DNA of 18,728 bases from CAG-791 sp045546175 (lineage in GTDB: Bacteria; Bacillota; Clostridia; Lachnospirales; Lachnospiraceae): positions 1 through 18,728 of the forward strand of contig JAZQCI010000025.1 in the NCBI GenBank assembly GCA_045546175.1. Reading direction: 5' to 3'. Below are positions 1 to 7,428 of the stretch, one piece after another (the first letter of the stretch is position 1; each line of letters begins with the position of its first letter). The notes under the pieces are model-generated. The model had not been told where the DNA came from. It did no database searches and saw only the letters and a program-made list of their open reading frames with translations. The position numbers were made by a program, and so were the translations under genes.

Positions 1-38
1 GTGTTTTTGTGCATTTTACTTAAGAAAGGAGTGCGACA

Positions 39-587
39 ATGGGAGCTGTAGATGTTCTGTATGAGCGGTTCGAGAAGAATCTGCAGGCAGTAAACGGTAA
101 CAGCTGGCTGGCCGACAAGGCCGAAGCCGCAGGCATTATCGCTCAGGCCTACAAGGAAGAAGGGGTTGATTCCGTATGTATCGCAGAGTCACCGCTGCTT
201 CAGGAGATCGGCCTGGCGAAAGCTCTTGCTGATGCCGGCATGGAAGTCTATACCGACCACCTTCGTCTTCATGCGGAGACCGCAAAGGGCGGCGTGCTTG
301 AAGCACAGTGCGGTATTGCTGATCTTGGCAGTATTATTCAGCTGAGCGATGACATCGACAACAGGATCGTAGCCATCATGCCTGAATACTGCATCGGCGT
401 AGTCAGACTCTCTGAGATTGTAGATGACTACGATGCAATGTTTGACAAACTCTGTTCGCTGGAGACTCTCCCGGCTTTCGTGGGCTTCATTACCGGACCC
501 AGCCGTACCGCCGATATCGAGTGCGTGAGTACGGTAGGCGTTCACGGTCCCCTGAAGCTTTCGATCGTCGTGATCAAGGATGTCTGA
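39..587 (+). CDS. lutC: LUD-domain protein, LutC/LldG-like lactate utilization subunit
   Basis: A 182-residue cytoplasmic protein that is almost entirely one LUD (LutC/YkgG, DUF162) domain. This family is a non-iron-sulfur subunit of the LutABC/LldEFG L-lactate oxidation complex, which converts lactate to pyruvate. The sequence shows the family pattern of a central acidic and aliphatic core (ETAKGGVLEAQCGIADLGSI, about residues 81-100) and a C-terminal FITGPSRTADIE segment (about 149-160) ending in VHGP. It is somewhat shorter than LutC of Bacillus, which has an N-terminal extension. The ATG follows an AAGGAG ribosome binding site. It lies 38 bp upstream of the fused LutB/LutA-like gene, and a lactate permease closes the same gene run, which supports the lactate role. 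The exact substrate is inferred from context, because LUD proteins are not all lactate enzymes. Confidence 0.85.
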   Translation: MGAVDVLYERFEKNLQAVNGNSWLADKAEAAGIIAQAYKEEGVDSVCIAESPLLQEIGLAKALADAGMEVYTDHLRLHAETAKGGVLEAQCGIADLGSIIQLSDDIDNRIVAIMPEYCIGVVRLSEIVDDYDAMFDKLCSLETLPAFVGFITGPSRTADIECVSTVGVHGPLKLSIVVIKDV

Positions 588-625
588 CAGATTTGACAGA
601 TCGATAAGGGAAAGGAGGCAGCAGA

Positions 626-2785
626 ATGGCAAATGAAGCTTTGAAGCAGGAAATAAAGTCTGCTCTCAGTAATAAAACGCTTGGCAGGACACTCGGAACG
701 TTCTGTGAGACATATCCCGAGAGAAGACTGAAATCATATGAAGGCGTTGACTTTGAAGAGACCCGCGAGAATATCCGCAGAGTCAAGGGATACGCCGCTG
801 ACCACATCGATGAGATGATCGAGGAATTTACGAAGAACTGCACCGCCCGCGGCGGTCACGTTTTCCATGCGACCAGCGCTGATGAGGCGATCGAATTCGT
901 CCGCAACCTGGTCAAGGAAAAAGGGGTCCAGACCATCGTCAAGTCCAAATCGATGGCTTCCGAAGAGATCCACATGAACAAGATCCTGGGCGACGACGGC
1001 GTCCTGGTACAGGAGACCGACCTGGGCGAGTTCATTATCGCTCTCGAAGGCAATACTCCCGTGCACATGGTCATGCCCGCTCTTCACCTGAACAAAGAGC
1101 AGGTAGCCGATCTTTTCACAGACTATACCAAAGTAGAGAACAAGCCCATCATTTCCGAAGAAGTAAAGACGGCCCGTAAAGTAATGAGAGACAAATTCAC
1201 ACATGCGGACATGGGCGTATCCGGTGCCAACGTGGCGGTTGCCGAGACCGGCACGGTCTTCACCATGACCAACGAAGGAAACGGCCGTATGGTCGGCACG
1301 CTCCCCAAGATCCATCTGTATGTGTTCGGTATCGAGAAGTTCGTAAAGAGCCTGTCCGATGCCCGCTATATTTTCAAGGCACTCCCCCGCAACGGCACGG
1401 CCCAGAGACTGACCGCTTATCTGTCCCTGTACACCGGCGCCAACGAAGTAGTGCTTGACAAGGATACCGATGAGAAGGGTCCGAAGGACTTCTACTGCGT
1501 GATCCTGGATGATCCGGGAAGACGCGAGATCCTTGCCGAAGAGTCCTTCAGAGAGATCTTCGACTGCATCCGCTGCGGCGCATGTCTTGACGTATGTCCC
1601 GCCTTCGCTCTGCTGGGCGGCCATGTATATGGAAGTAATGTCTATACCGGCGGTATCGGCACACTGCTGAGCCACTTCCTGGTATCCGAGGAGCGCGCGG
1701 AGCAGATCCAGAACATCTGCCTGCAGTGCGGAAGATGTAAGGAAGTCTGCGGCGGCGGCCTGCACATTCCGGAGATGATCATGAAGCTGCGTGAGCGCAG
1801 TATGGAGAAGCATCCCAACCCGACTTACAAGTTCGCTCTGGATGCTGTCAGCGACAGGAAACTCTTCCACTCCATGCTCCGCATCGCTTCGATCGCGCAG
1901 CCCGCATTTATGAAGCAGGGCCAGCCTATGATGCGCCATCTGCCCATGTTCCTGTCCGGTCTCTCCGAGGGAAGAAGCCTTCCCAAGATCGCCCAGGTTC
2001 CGTTCAGGGATGTATTCCCGACCATCGAGCAGGATGTCCCCAATCCCAAGGGCAAAATAGCGATCTTCACAGGATGCCTTCTCGACTTCGTCTACATTGA
2101 CACCGCCAAGGCGGTCATCAAGGACCTCAACTCCATCGGCTATATCGTCGATATGCCTATGGGCCAGTCCTGCTGCGGCGCTCCCGCCACCTACATGGGC
2201 GACAGAGAGAACGCCAAGAAGACCGCGGAGATCAATATCAACGCGATGGCGGCGGAGAACTACGATTACATCGTATCGGCCTGCCCGACCTGTACACACC
2301 AGATCAGGGAGTACGAGCAGTTCTTCCAGGACGATCCCGAGATGCTCGCAAAGGCCAAAGAGCTCGGCGAGAAGAGCTATGACTTCTGCAAACTGTTCCA
2401 CATGCTGGGCGGCCTCTCCGACGAGGGCGACGGCAAGGAACTCAATATTACGTACCACGATTCCTGCCACCTCAAGAGATCCATGGGTGTGTTCAAGGAG
2501 CAGAGAGAACTGCTGACCCACACCAAGGGCGTCAAGCTCACCGAGATGAAGGAAAGCGACAACTGCTGCGGATTCGGCGGAACCTACAGTATCAAGTTCC
2601 CCGAGGTGGCAGCTCCCATCCTCGAGCGCAAGGTCGAGCACATCAAAGAGACCGGTGCAGATACCGTCGCAGTGGACTGCCCCGGCTGCATGATGCAGAT
2701 CAGCGGCGGACTCGATGCCAGAGACATCCCTGTCGATGTCAAGCACACCGCAGTCATCATCGCCGAGAAGAGAGGATTAATGTAA
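626..2785 (+). CDS. Fused LutB-LutA-like iron-sulfur lactate oxidation protein (LUD + 2x[4Fe-4S] + 2x CCG)
   Basis: A 719-residue fusion of the two iron-sulfur subunits of LutABC/LldEFG-type lactate dehydrogenase. Residues about 50-300 form a LUD domain with the ETGT motif near 207-210. A ferredoxin-like stretch follows with two cysteine quartets: C314, C317, C320, C324 and C365, C368, C371, C375, each spaced CxxCxxCxxxC. The C-terminal half (about 476-719) carries two cysteine-rich CCG domains, as in LutA, GlpC and heterodisulfide reductase HdrD. The first has C484, the pair C516-C517, C553 and C556. The second has C614, the pair C647-C648, C685 and C688. All cluster-binding cysteines appear intact. 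The likely reaction is lactate to pyruvate, with electrons leaving through the clusters to an unidentified carrier. In Bacillus LutA and LutB are separate; as I recall, fused forms occur in sulfate reducers. The start is preceded by AAAGGAGG, and the next gene begins 3 bp after the stop. Confidence 0.87.
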   Translation: MANEALKQEIKSALSNKTLGRTLGTFCETYPERRLKSYEGVDFEETRENIRRVKGYAADHIDEMIEEFTKNCTARGGHVFHATSADEAIEFVRNLVKEKGVQTIVKSKSMASEEIHMNKILGDDGVLVQETDLGEFIIALEGNTPVHMVMPALHLNKEQVADLFTDYTKVENKPIISEEVKTARKVMRDKFTHADMGVSGANVAVAETGTVFTMTNEGNGRMVGTLPKIHLYVFGIEKFVKSLSDARYIFKALPRNGTAQRLTAYLSLYTGANEVVLDKDTDEKGPKDFYCVILDDPGRREILAEESFREIFDCIRCGACLDVCPAFALLGGHVYGSNVYTGGIGTLLSHFLVSEERAEQIQNICLQCGRCKEVCGGGLHIPEMIMKLRERSMEKHPNPTYKFALDAVSDRKLFHSMLRIASIAQPAFMKQGQPMMRHLPMFLSGLSEGRSLPKIAQVPFRDVFPTIEQDVPNPKGKIAIFTGCLLDFVYIDTAKAVIKDLNSIGYIVDMPMGQSCCGAPATYMGDRENAKKTAEININAMAAENYDYIVSACPTCTHQIREYEQFFQDDPEMLAKAKELGEKSYDFCKLFHMLGGLSDEGDGKELNITYHDSCHLKRSMGVFKEQRELLTHTKGVKLTEMKESDNCCGFGGTYSIKFPEVAAPILERKVEHIKETGADTVAVDCPGCMMQISGGLDARDIPVDVKHTAVIIAEKRGLM

Positions 2786-2788
2786 AGA

Positions 2789-3751
2789 ATGATCAGTGAC
2801 TGGATGGACAGTGTCGAGTCCGACATCGCGAGGCTCACCGCACATCCTTACGCCGGTACGCCGGTGGGAGAAGTGCTGGACTGGGCCGCCTGTTCAAAGG
2901 GAAAGCGGATCCGTCCCATGCTCCTCATCCTGAGCGCCATGTTCGGTCCGAGCTGCGAGGAGCGGCGCGCCCGTCTGTCGCTTTTGGCCGCCATGACGGA
3001 GATCACCCATCTGGCCTCGCTCGTGCACGACGACATCGTAGACGACGCCCCTGTCCGCAGGGAAAAAGCTTCCGTACAGAAGAAATTCGGCAAGGACGCG
3101 GCTGTCTACGCGGGAGATTTTCTCATCTCGCGCGTCATGTACACGCAGGCACAGGAGAATCTCCACGAGTCCGGCATGATCCTGGCGGGCGCCATCGGAC
3201 AGATGTGCGCCGGCGAGATCGGTCAGGCCGGCTGCCGCTACCGGGAAGATGTAACGCTTCAGGAATACCTCTGCAATATCCGAGGCAAGACGACGGCCCT
3301 TTTTAAGGCCGCCTGCAGGATCGGCGCACTCGAGAGCGGATGCTCTCCCGCCGTGATCGAACAGCTGGACAAGCTGGGAGAAGCGCTCGGATGCATGTTC
3401 CAGTTCCGGGACGATCTGCTCGATTTTACGACAGATCAGGCGTGTATGGGCAAGGAGACGCACAAGGATTTCCGCGACGGCATTTACACGATGCCGGTGC
3501 TCATGGCAATGCGGGATCCCGAGGCCAGAGACAAGCTTCTGCCCATAATGCGCAGAAACCGCGAAGAAGGAATCGACAGGACACAGATCAGGGAAATGGA
3601 AGAGATCGTGCGGGAGTACGGCGGCGTAGAGGAGACCAAAAAAGAGATCCTTCGCTATCGGAAACGGTGCGAAGAGATCCTTGCAGGGCTTCCCGCCGGA
3701 GCCGCCTCTTCCGGCCTTGACAAAATAGTTAAAAAATGCGCGCAGGTCTGA
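2789..3751 (+). CDS. Polyprenyl diphosphate synthase (trans, quinone side chain)
   Basis: A 320-residue all-helical trans-prenyltransferase that elongates allylic diphosphates with isopentenyl diphosphate to make the quinone side chain. The first aspartate-rich motif is DDIVDD at 81-86, the second is DDLLD at 208-212 inside FQFRDDLLDF, and the substrate-binding GKRIRP lies at 38-43 and GKTTA at 166-170. The residue five positions before the first motif is a small alanine (A76), which in this family goes with long-chain products rather than farnesyl or geranylgeranyl diphosphate. The exact length (hepta-, octa- or longer) cannot be read. It starts 3 bp after the iron-sulfur gene, with a purine-rich ribosome binding site inside the previous coding end, and precedes menA, so a dedicated menaquinone tail enzyme is the best call. 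Relatives include HepT, IspB and the listerial DmkB. Confidence 0.88.
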   Translation: MISDWMDSVESDIARLTAHPYAGTPVGEVLDWAACSKGKRIRPMLLILSAMFGPSCEERRARLSLLAAMTEITHLASLVHDDIVDDAPVRREKASVQKKFGKDAAVYAGDFLISRVMYTQAQENLHESGMILAGAIGQMCAGEIGQAGCRYREDVTLQEYLCNIRGKTTALFKAACRIGALESGCSPAVIEQLDKLGEALGCMFQFRDDLLDFTTDQACMGKETHKDFRDGIYTMPVLMAMRDPEARDKLLPIMRRNREEGIDRTQIREMEEIVREYGGVEETKKEILRYRKRCEEILAGLPAGAASSGLDKIVKKCAQV

Positions 3752-3806
3752 CCGGCCGGTGATGCGCGCAGAGCAAACAGGACATTTTTTTGATGAGAGT
3801 GTTTTG

Positions 3807-4763
3807 ATGAGAGTTATGTACAGTTCCGACAACCGCACAAGCGGCGTTCGATACAACGCGCTGACCCCAAAGCTCGCACTGCAGCTCGCGGCGCCCCACA
3901 CCTGGGCCGCCTCCGTGTTCCCGTCTCTTTTCGGGATCCTGTACTGCATTTATCGATCTTTTGGCATAAGCGCCATAGAGGCCGCCCTTCTGTTGTCCGC
4001 CTGCGTGCTCATGCAGGCCGCTGTGAATACTTTCAATGATTATATGGATTTTGTAAAAGGCACTGACAGCCTGGAGGACAATCTCGAGAAGGAGGACGCC
4101 GTTCTTCTGTACGCGGGCGTCGACCCGCATCAGGTCAGGAACCTGGCCTTCGCCTTTCTCGGGACGGCGGCTCTGATCGGAATCGGTTTTACCGTAAAGA
4201 GCGGACCGCTTCCTCTTGCGATCGGCCTTTTGGGCGGACTGATCGTTCTGCTCTACTCCGGAGGCCCGCTGCCGATCTCCTATCTTCCGATCGGAGAGAT
4301 CACGTCGGGAGTCGTGATGGGAGCTCTGATCCCGCTGGGGATCACGGCTGCCGTTACCGGGAAGTTCCACCCGGAGATCCTGCCCCTCACTCTCCCCCTT
4401 GTCACGGGGATCGGTCTCATCATGATGACCAACAACACCTGCGACATCGAGAAGGACCTGAAGGCAGGAAGGAGAACATTTTCGGGCTGCATCGGAAGAG
4501 AGAAAGCCGTGCGTGTATACCGGCTCGCGGTGATCCTCTGGATGCTCCTCATCGCCCTTGACGGCGCTCTCTTGGGCCGCGCGCCCCTTACGGTCGCGCT
4601 CCTCGGAGTCTTCGCCGCTTACATTCCGGCTTACCGCTTTTTGATGCGCTCCCCTCTCCTTCAGAGCACGCGGGTCGCGCAGATGAAAGGGATCCTGAAG
4701 GCAAATATCTGCAGCGGGATCGTCTGCCTGGCTATTCTCCTGGCGGCGATCGCGGTCAGATGA
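3807..4763 (+). CDS. menA: 1,4-dihydroxy-2-naphthoate polyprenyltransferase (MenA-like, UbiA superfamily)
   Basis: A multi-spanning membrane prenyltransferase that attaches the polyprenyl tail to 1,4-dihydroxy-2-naphthoate and yields demethylmenaquinone. The first metal-diphosphate motif reads NTFNDYMDFVKG (about residues 74-85 from the chosen start), which matches the MenA form with NDYxDxxKG rather than UbiA proper. The second reads NNTCDIEKDLKAGRRT, matching the MenA form NNxxDIxxDxxAGKRT. Several hydrophobic helices surround these motifs. The frame also contains an ATG at 3759, but the first 16 residues from there are polar and not family-like; the ATG at 3807, shortly before the conserved N-terminus, is preferred and either is possible. 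The last 4 bases overlap the next gene, so the two are translationally coupled. Neighbouring tail synthase and methyltransferase support the assignment. Confidence 0.87.
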   Translation: MRVMYSSDNRTSGVRYNALTPKLALQLAAPHTWAASVFPSLFGILYCIYRSFGISAIEAALLLSACVLMQAAVNTFNDYMDFVKGTDSLEDNLEKEDAVLLYAGVDPHQVRNLAFAFLGTAALIGIGFTVKSGPLPLAIGLLGGLIVLLYSGGPLPISYLPIGEITSGVVMGALIPLGITAAVTGKFHPEILPLTLPLVTGIGLIMMTNNTCDIEKDLKAGRRTFSGCIGREKAVRVYRLAVILWMLLIALDGALLGRAPLTVALLGVFAAYIPAYRFLMRSPLLQSTRVAQMKGILKANICSGIVCLAILLAAIAVR

Positions 4764-5518
4764 AACAAGTGAGGTACGGATCAATGCGTTCTGCACAGAA
4801 CCTGACACAGGAAGAAAAACAGGATAAAGTCTTCCGCGTCTTCGAGACGATCGCGAAGGGCTATGACAGGGCGAATGTGAGGATCAGCCTCGGCATGCAG
4901 AATTCCTGGAAAGAAATGCTGATCCGGGAAGTGGTCCGGCGCCCTCGAAACAGGGTGCTCGACCTGTGCACCGGAACCGGAGACATTGCCATCGGTATTG
5001 CAAAGGCCGGGGCAAAATACAGTATAACCGGCATGGATTTTTCCCCCTCTATGCTCAGGGTCGCGGCCCGCAAGGCGAAGCGGCTCGGAATCACGAACAT
5101 AAGGTGGAGAAAAGGAAATGCCATGAAAATCCCTTGCGGCGATGCATATTTTGACGCCGTGAGTATATCGTTCGGACTGCGCAACTGCGCGGACCCGCAG
5201 CAGGTCCTGGAGGAGATCTACCGGGTGCTGCGGCCGGGAGGAGAGATCCTCTGTCTGGAATCCTTTGTCCCGGACAGCGCTGTTGTGAAACCTTTCTACC
5301 GGCTCTATTTTGGCAGAATCATGCCCCTCTTAGGAGGCGGACGTTCCAACCGAAAAGAGTACGAGTGGCTGCAGGAGTCGACAGAGAGCTTCCTTCGCTC
5401 GAAGGAGCTGTCCCATCTCATGCGAAGGTGCGGATTTGTCGATGTCAGAGTCAGGCGCAGAATGATGGGCGCCTGCGCGATGCACATCGCCGTAAAGCCC
5501 GACTGCAGAAAGCAGTGA
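4760..5518 (+). CDS. menG: Demethylmenaquinone methyltransferase (MenG/UbiE)
   Basis: A class I SAM-dependent methyltransferase of the UbiE/MenG family, which C-methylates demethylmenaquinone to menaquinone as the last step of the pathway. The SAM-binding motif I is VLDLCTGTGDIA, followed by the acidic motif II region GMDFSPSML and the family signature GLRNCADPQQVLEEIYRVL. The C-terminus ends in the typical MHIAVKP form. At 252 residues it is close to the family length of about 230-255. The ATG at 4760 overlaps the menA stop in an ATGA arrangement, but ATG 4784 has the better ribosome binding site (GTGAGGT), giving 244 residues; this second start is a serious alternative. With the two preceding genes it forms a set for the last part of menaquinone synthesis. 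None of the genes that make the naphthoate ring (menF, D, H, C, E, B or the futalosine genes) is in the window. Confidence 0.88.
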   Translation: MKQVRYGSMRSAQNLTQEEKQDKVFRVFETIAKGYDRANVRISLGMQNSWKEMLIREVVRRPRNRVLDLCTGTGDIAIGIAKAGAKYSITGMDFSPSMLRVAARKAKRLGITNIRWRKGNAMKIPCGDAYFDAVSISFGLRNCADPQQVLEEIYRVLRPGGEILCLESFVPDSAVVKPFYRLYFGRIMPLLGGGRSNRKEYEWLQESTESFLRSKELSHLMRRCGFVDVRVRRRMMGACAMHIAVKPDCRKQ

Positions 5519-5622
5519 GATGTCCGATCGATGATCATTCGTAAAAAGGGTGAGGGGCCTGCCATACAGCGCCCTGCGCCCGGAAACCGACGAACGAACC
5601 ACGCAAGGAGGTTTTGGTAAAT
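5519..5622 (+). other. Intergenic gap with a weak bulged hairpin before fixC
   Basis: This 104-bp spacer is the longest gap within the first half of the operon. It contains a GGGCCTG arm that can pair with CAGCGCCC across a short CCATA loop, with one bulged base. No T-tract follows, so it is not a convincing terminator; it could be a processing or attenuation site. The spacer ends in the AAGGAGG ribosome binding site of fixC. No clear promoter was found. Confidence 0.3.
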
Positions 5623-6915
5623 ATGAGTGAAGAAAAATTTGATGCCATAGTTGTTGGCGGAGGCCTGGCGGGACTCACAGCCGCTTACTGTCTGGCACAG
5701 GCGGAAATGGAAGTTCTTGTCATTGAAAGAGGTACTTTCTGCGGTTCCAAGAACGTGACCGGAGGAAGGATCTACACACACAGTCTCGAGAAAGTGATGC
5801 CCGGTTTCGCCGAGGAGGCACCTCTTGAGAGAAAAGTCACCAAAGAGCGCGTCGCCCTGATGACCGAAAAGGGCGTCGTCAATATTGAATATGCATCCGG
5901 AAAGCCCGACACGCCGGAAACTGCTTCCTATACTGTACTTCGCAGCAAATTCGACAAGTGGTTTGCGGAGAAGTGCGAGGAAGTCGGCGTCATGATGGTT
6001 CCCGGCATCCGTGTCGACTCGCTTCTCAAAGACGGCGACAAGATCGTCGGCATTGATGCGGGCGGCGAAGAGATGTACGCCGATGTAGTGATCCTCGCGG
6101 ACGGCGTCAACTCCCTTCTGGCCCAGTCCATCGGACTCAAGCCCGAGCTCAAGCCCGAGCAGGTGGCCGTCGGATGTAAGGAAGTCATCCAGCTGGGTGA
6201 GGACGTGATCAATCAGCGCTTCGGCCTGGAAGGCAATGACGGCTTATCCATGCTTGTGGCGGGCGATCCCACTGTCGGCAATATCGGCGGCGGATTCCTC
6301 TACACCAACAAGGACAGCGTCTCCATCGGTATCGTCGCCACCTGCAGCGATATCGGCCGCGTAGACGTCTCCATCCCGGATATGCTGGAGCGCTTCAAGA
6401 ACCACCCTTCCATCGAGCCCCTGATCAAGGGCGGCGTTCCGCTGGAGTATTCCGCGCACCTGGTTCCCGAGGGCGGATTTGACATGATCCCCAAGCTGTA
6501 TGACAACGGCGTTCTGGTGACCGGCGATGCAGCTGCTTTCGTAATCAACCTCGGCTACACGGTCCGCGGCATGGACTTCGCCGTGGAGTCCGGAAGACTG
6601 GCCGCAGAGGCAGTGATCCGCGCCAAGGCGGCGGATGATTTCAGCGCCAAATCTCTCGCTTACTATCAGAAGCTTGTGGAGAACAGCTTCATCTATACGG
6701 ATATGAAGCAGTACCGCAACTTCCCTAAGCTCCTTGAGCGCCATGAGATCTTCAACGATGTGCCTGAGATCGCCGACGTTCTCTTCGACAGACTCTTCAG
6801 AGTGGACGGCAAAAAGCCCGTATCTCTGCCGATGTTTGCCATCGATGAGATCGCGAAGCGCACCAGCGCCTCCAAGCTCCTCGAGCTTGTCATGGTTGCC
6901 CTTGACGCATTATAA
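5623..6915 (+). CDS. fixC: FixC-like electron transfer flavoprotein:quinone oxidoreductase
   Basis: A 430-residue FAD enzyme of the FixC/ETF-QO family, which moves electrons between an electron transfer flavoprotein and the quinone pool at the inner face of the membrane. The N-terminal dinucleotide-binding fold shows VVGGGLAGLTAAYCLA, with an acidic residue ending the second strand in VIERG. The FixC signature KNVTGGRIYTHSLEK follows at about 43-57, and the C-terminal FAD site reads VTGDAAAFVINLGYTVRGMD. The length matches FixC (about 430), not the longer mitochondrial ETF-QO. An in-frame TTG lies 9 bases earlier, but it is only 2 bases after the AAGGAGG site; ATG 5623 has proper spacing. fixX follows 23 bp later. 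FixA and FixB, the flavoprotein partners, are not in the window. Next to menaquinone genes, quinone as acceptor is a reasonable inference. Confidence 0.9.
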   Translation: MSEEKFDAIVVGGGLAGLTAAYCLAQAEMEVLVIERGTFCGSKNVTGGRIYTHSLEKVMPGFAEEAPLERKVTKERVALMTEKGVVNIEYASGKPDTPETASYTVLRSKFDKWFAEKCEEVGVMMVPGIRVDSLLKDGDKIVGIDAGGEEMYADVVILADGVNSLLAQSIGLKPELKPEQVAVGCKEVIQLGEDVINQRFGLEGNDGLSMLVAGDPTVGNIGGGFLYTNKDSVSIGIVATCSDIGRVDVSIPDMLERFKNHPSIEPLIKGGVPLEYSAHLVPEGGFDMIPKLYDNGVLVTGDAAAFVINLGYTVRGMDFAVESGRLAAEAVIRAKAADDFSAKSLAYYQKLVENSFIYTDMKQYRNFPKLLERHEIFNDVPEIADVLFDRLFRVDGKKPVSLPMFAIDEIAKRTSASKLLELVMVALDAL

Positions 6916-6938
6916 GAGACAGGAAGGAGGAAACCAAA

Positions 6939-7226
6939 ATGGCAAAAAAAGTTCCTGTAGATGACAAACTGGGCTACAATGTCTTCCATACCGACGAGAG
7001 CTACGCCCATATTGAGATCAACAGTGATTTTAAGGATGAGGAAGAGATCCGCAAGGTCGTCCTCGCCTGCCCCGCTGAGCTCTACAAATACGAGAACGGT
7101 GAACTCGCTTTCAATCACGAGGGCTGCCTTGAGTGCGGCACCTGCCGTGTCGTCTCCGGCGGCAAAGTAGTGAAGAGCTGGAATCACCCTTACGGAGAAA
7201 TGGGTGTGACCTATATGCAGGGTTGA
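6939..7226 (+). CDS. fixX: FixX-like ferredoxin
   Basis: A 95-residue ferredoxin-like protein, exactly the usual FixX length. It partners FixC and supplies its iron-sulfur cluster, as the C-terminal domain does in mitochondrial ETF-QO. The visible cysteines are C44 in the LACPAELY motif and C63, C66 and C69 in EGCLECGTC, enough for one [4Fe-4S] cluster; the second cluster of classical bacterial ferredoxins is missing, as is usual for FixX. The C-terminus WNHPYGEMGVTY is also typical, where FixX proteins end in WxYPxGxxGVxYxxG. A very good AAGGAGG site precedes the ATG. The stop codon lies inside the first copy of a 49-bp tandem duplication, described separately. Confidence 0.92.
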   Translation: MAKKVPVDDKLGYNVFHTDESYAHIEINSDFKDEEEIRKVVLACPAELYKYENGELAFNHEGCLECGTCRVVSGGKVVKSWNHPYGEMGVTYMQG

Positions 7227-7317
7227 CCTGCGGCACAGGGCGTAACTTTTCGCCCGGTCTTTAAGTAAAGGTTGACCTGCGGCACGGGCATAACTTTTCG
7301 CCCGGTCTTTAAGTAAA
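7221..7317 (+). repeat. Two-copy tandem repeat (49 + 48 bp), each unit with a small hairpin
   Basis: Copy 1 (7221-7269) and copy 2 (7270-7317) are identical except for a one-base deletion and one substitution near the middle. Copy 1 begins with the last codon and stop of fixX. Each unit contains a 5-bp GC stem: GGGCG/CGCCC at 7238-7255 in copy 1, CGGGC/GCCCG at 7285-7304 in copy 2, followed by GGTCTTTAAG. The stem is preserved in both copies although the base changes fall next to it. This could act as a weak attenuator or RNA processing site between fixX and the ATPase genes. The repeats occupy half of the 202-bp gap; the remainder (7318-7428) shows no gene or clear promoter. Confidence 0.85.
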
Positions 7318-7428
7318 ACAAGCCCTCCGGGGATCACTGCGGCGGCCATCTGCCCGACAGAGGTCCCCGTAACAGGGTTGTCGTTTATCTTTATAGGGGG
7401 CCTCCCCCTGAGAGCAATTGAGGCAGGA

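Noticed and set aside
734..2746. Long open frame (670 codons) on the minus strand
   Set aside because: Exactly antisense to the iron-sulfur fusion gene; low-complexity composition and no family motifs. It follows from codon bias on the other strand.
5614..5622. TTG start three codons upstream for fixC
   Set aside because: It lies only 2 bases after the ribosome binding site; ATG 5623 has normal spacing and fits the family N-terminus.
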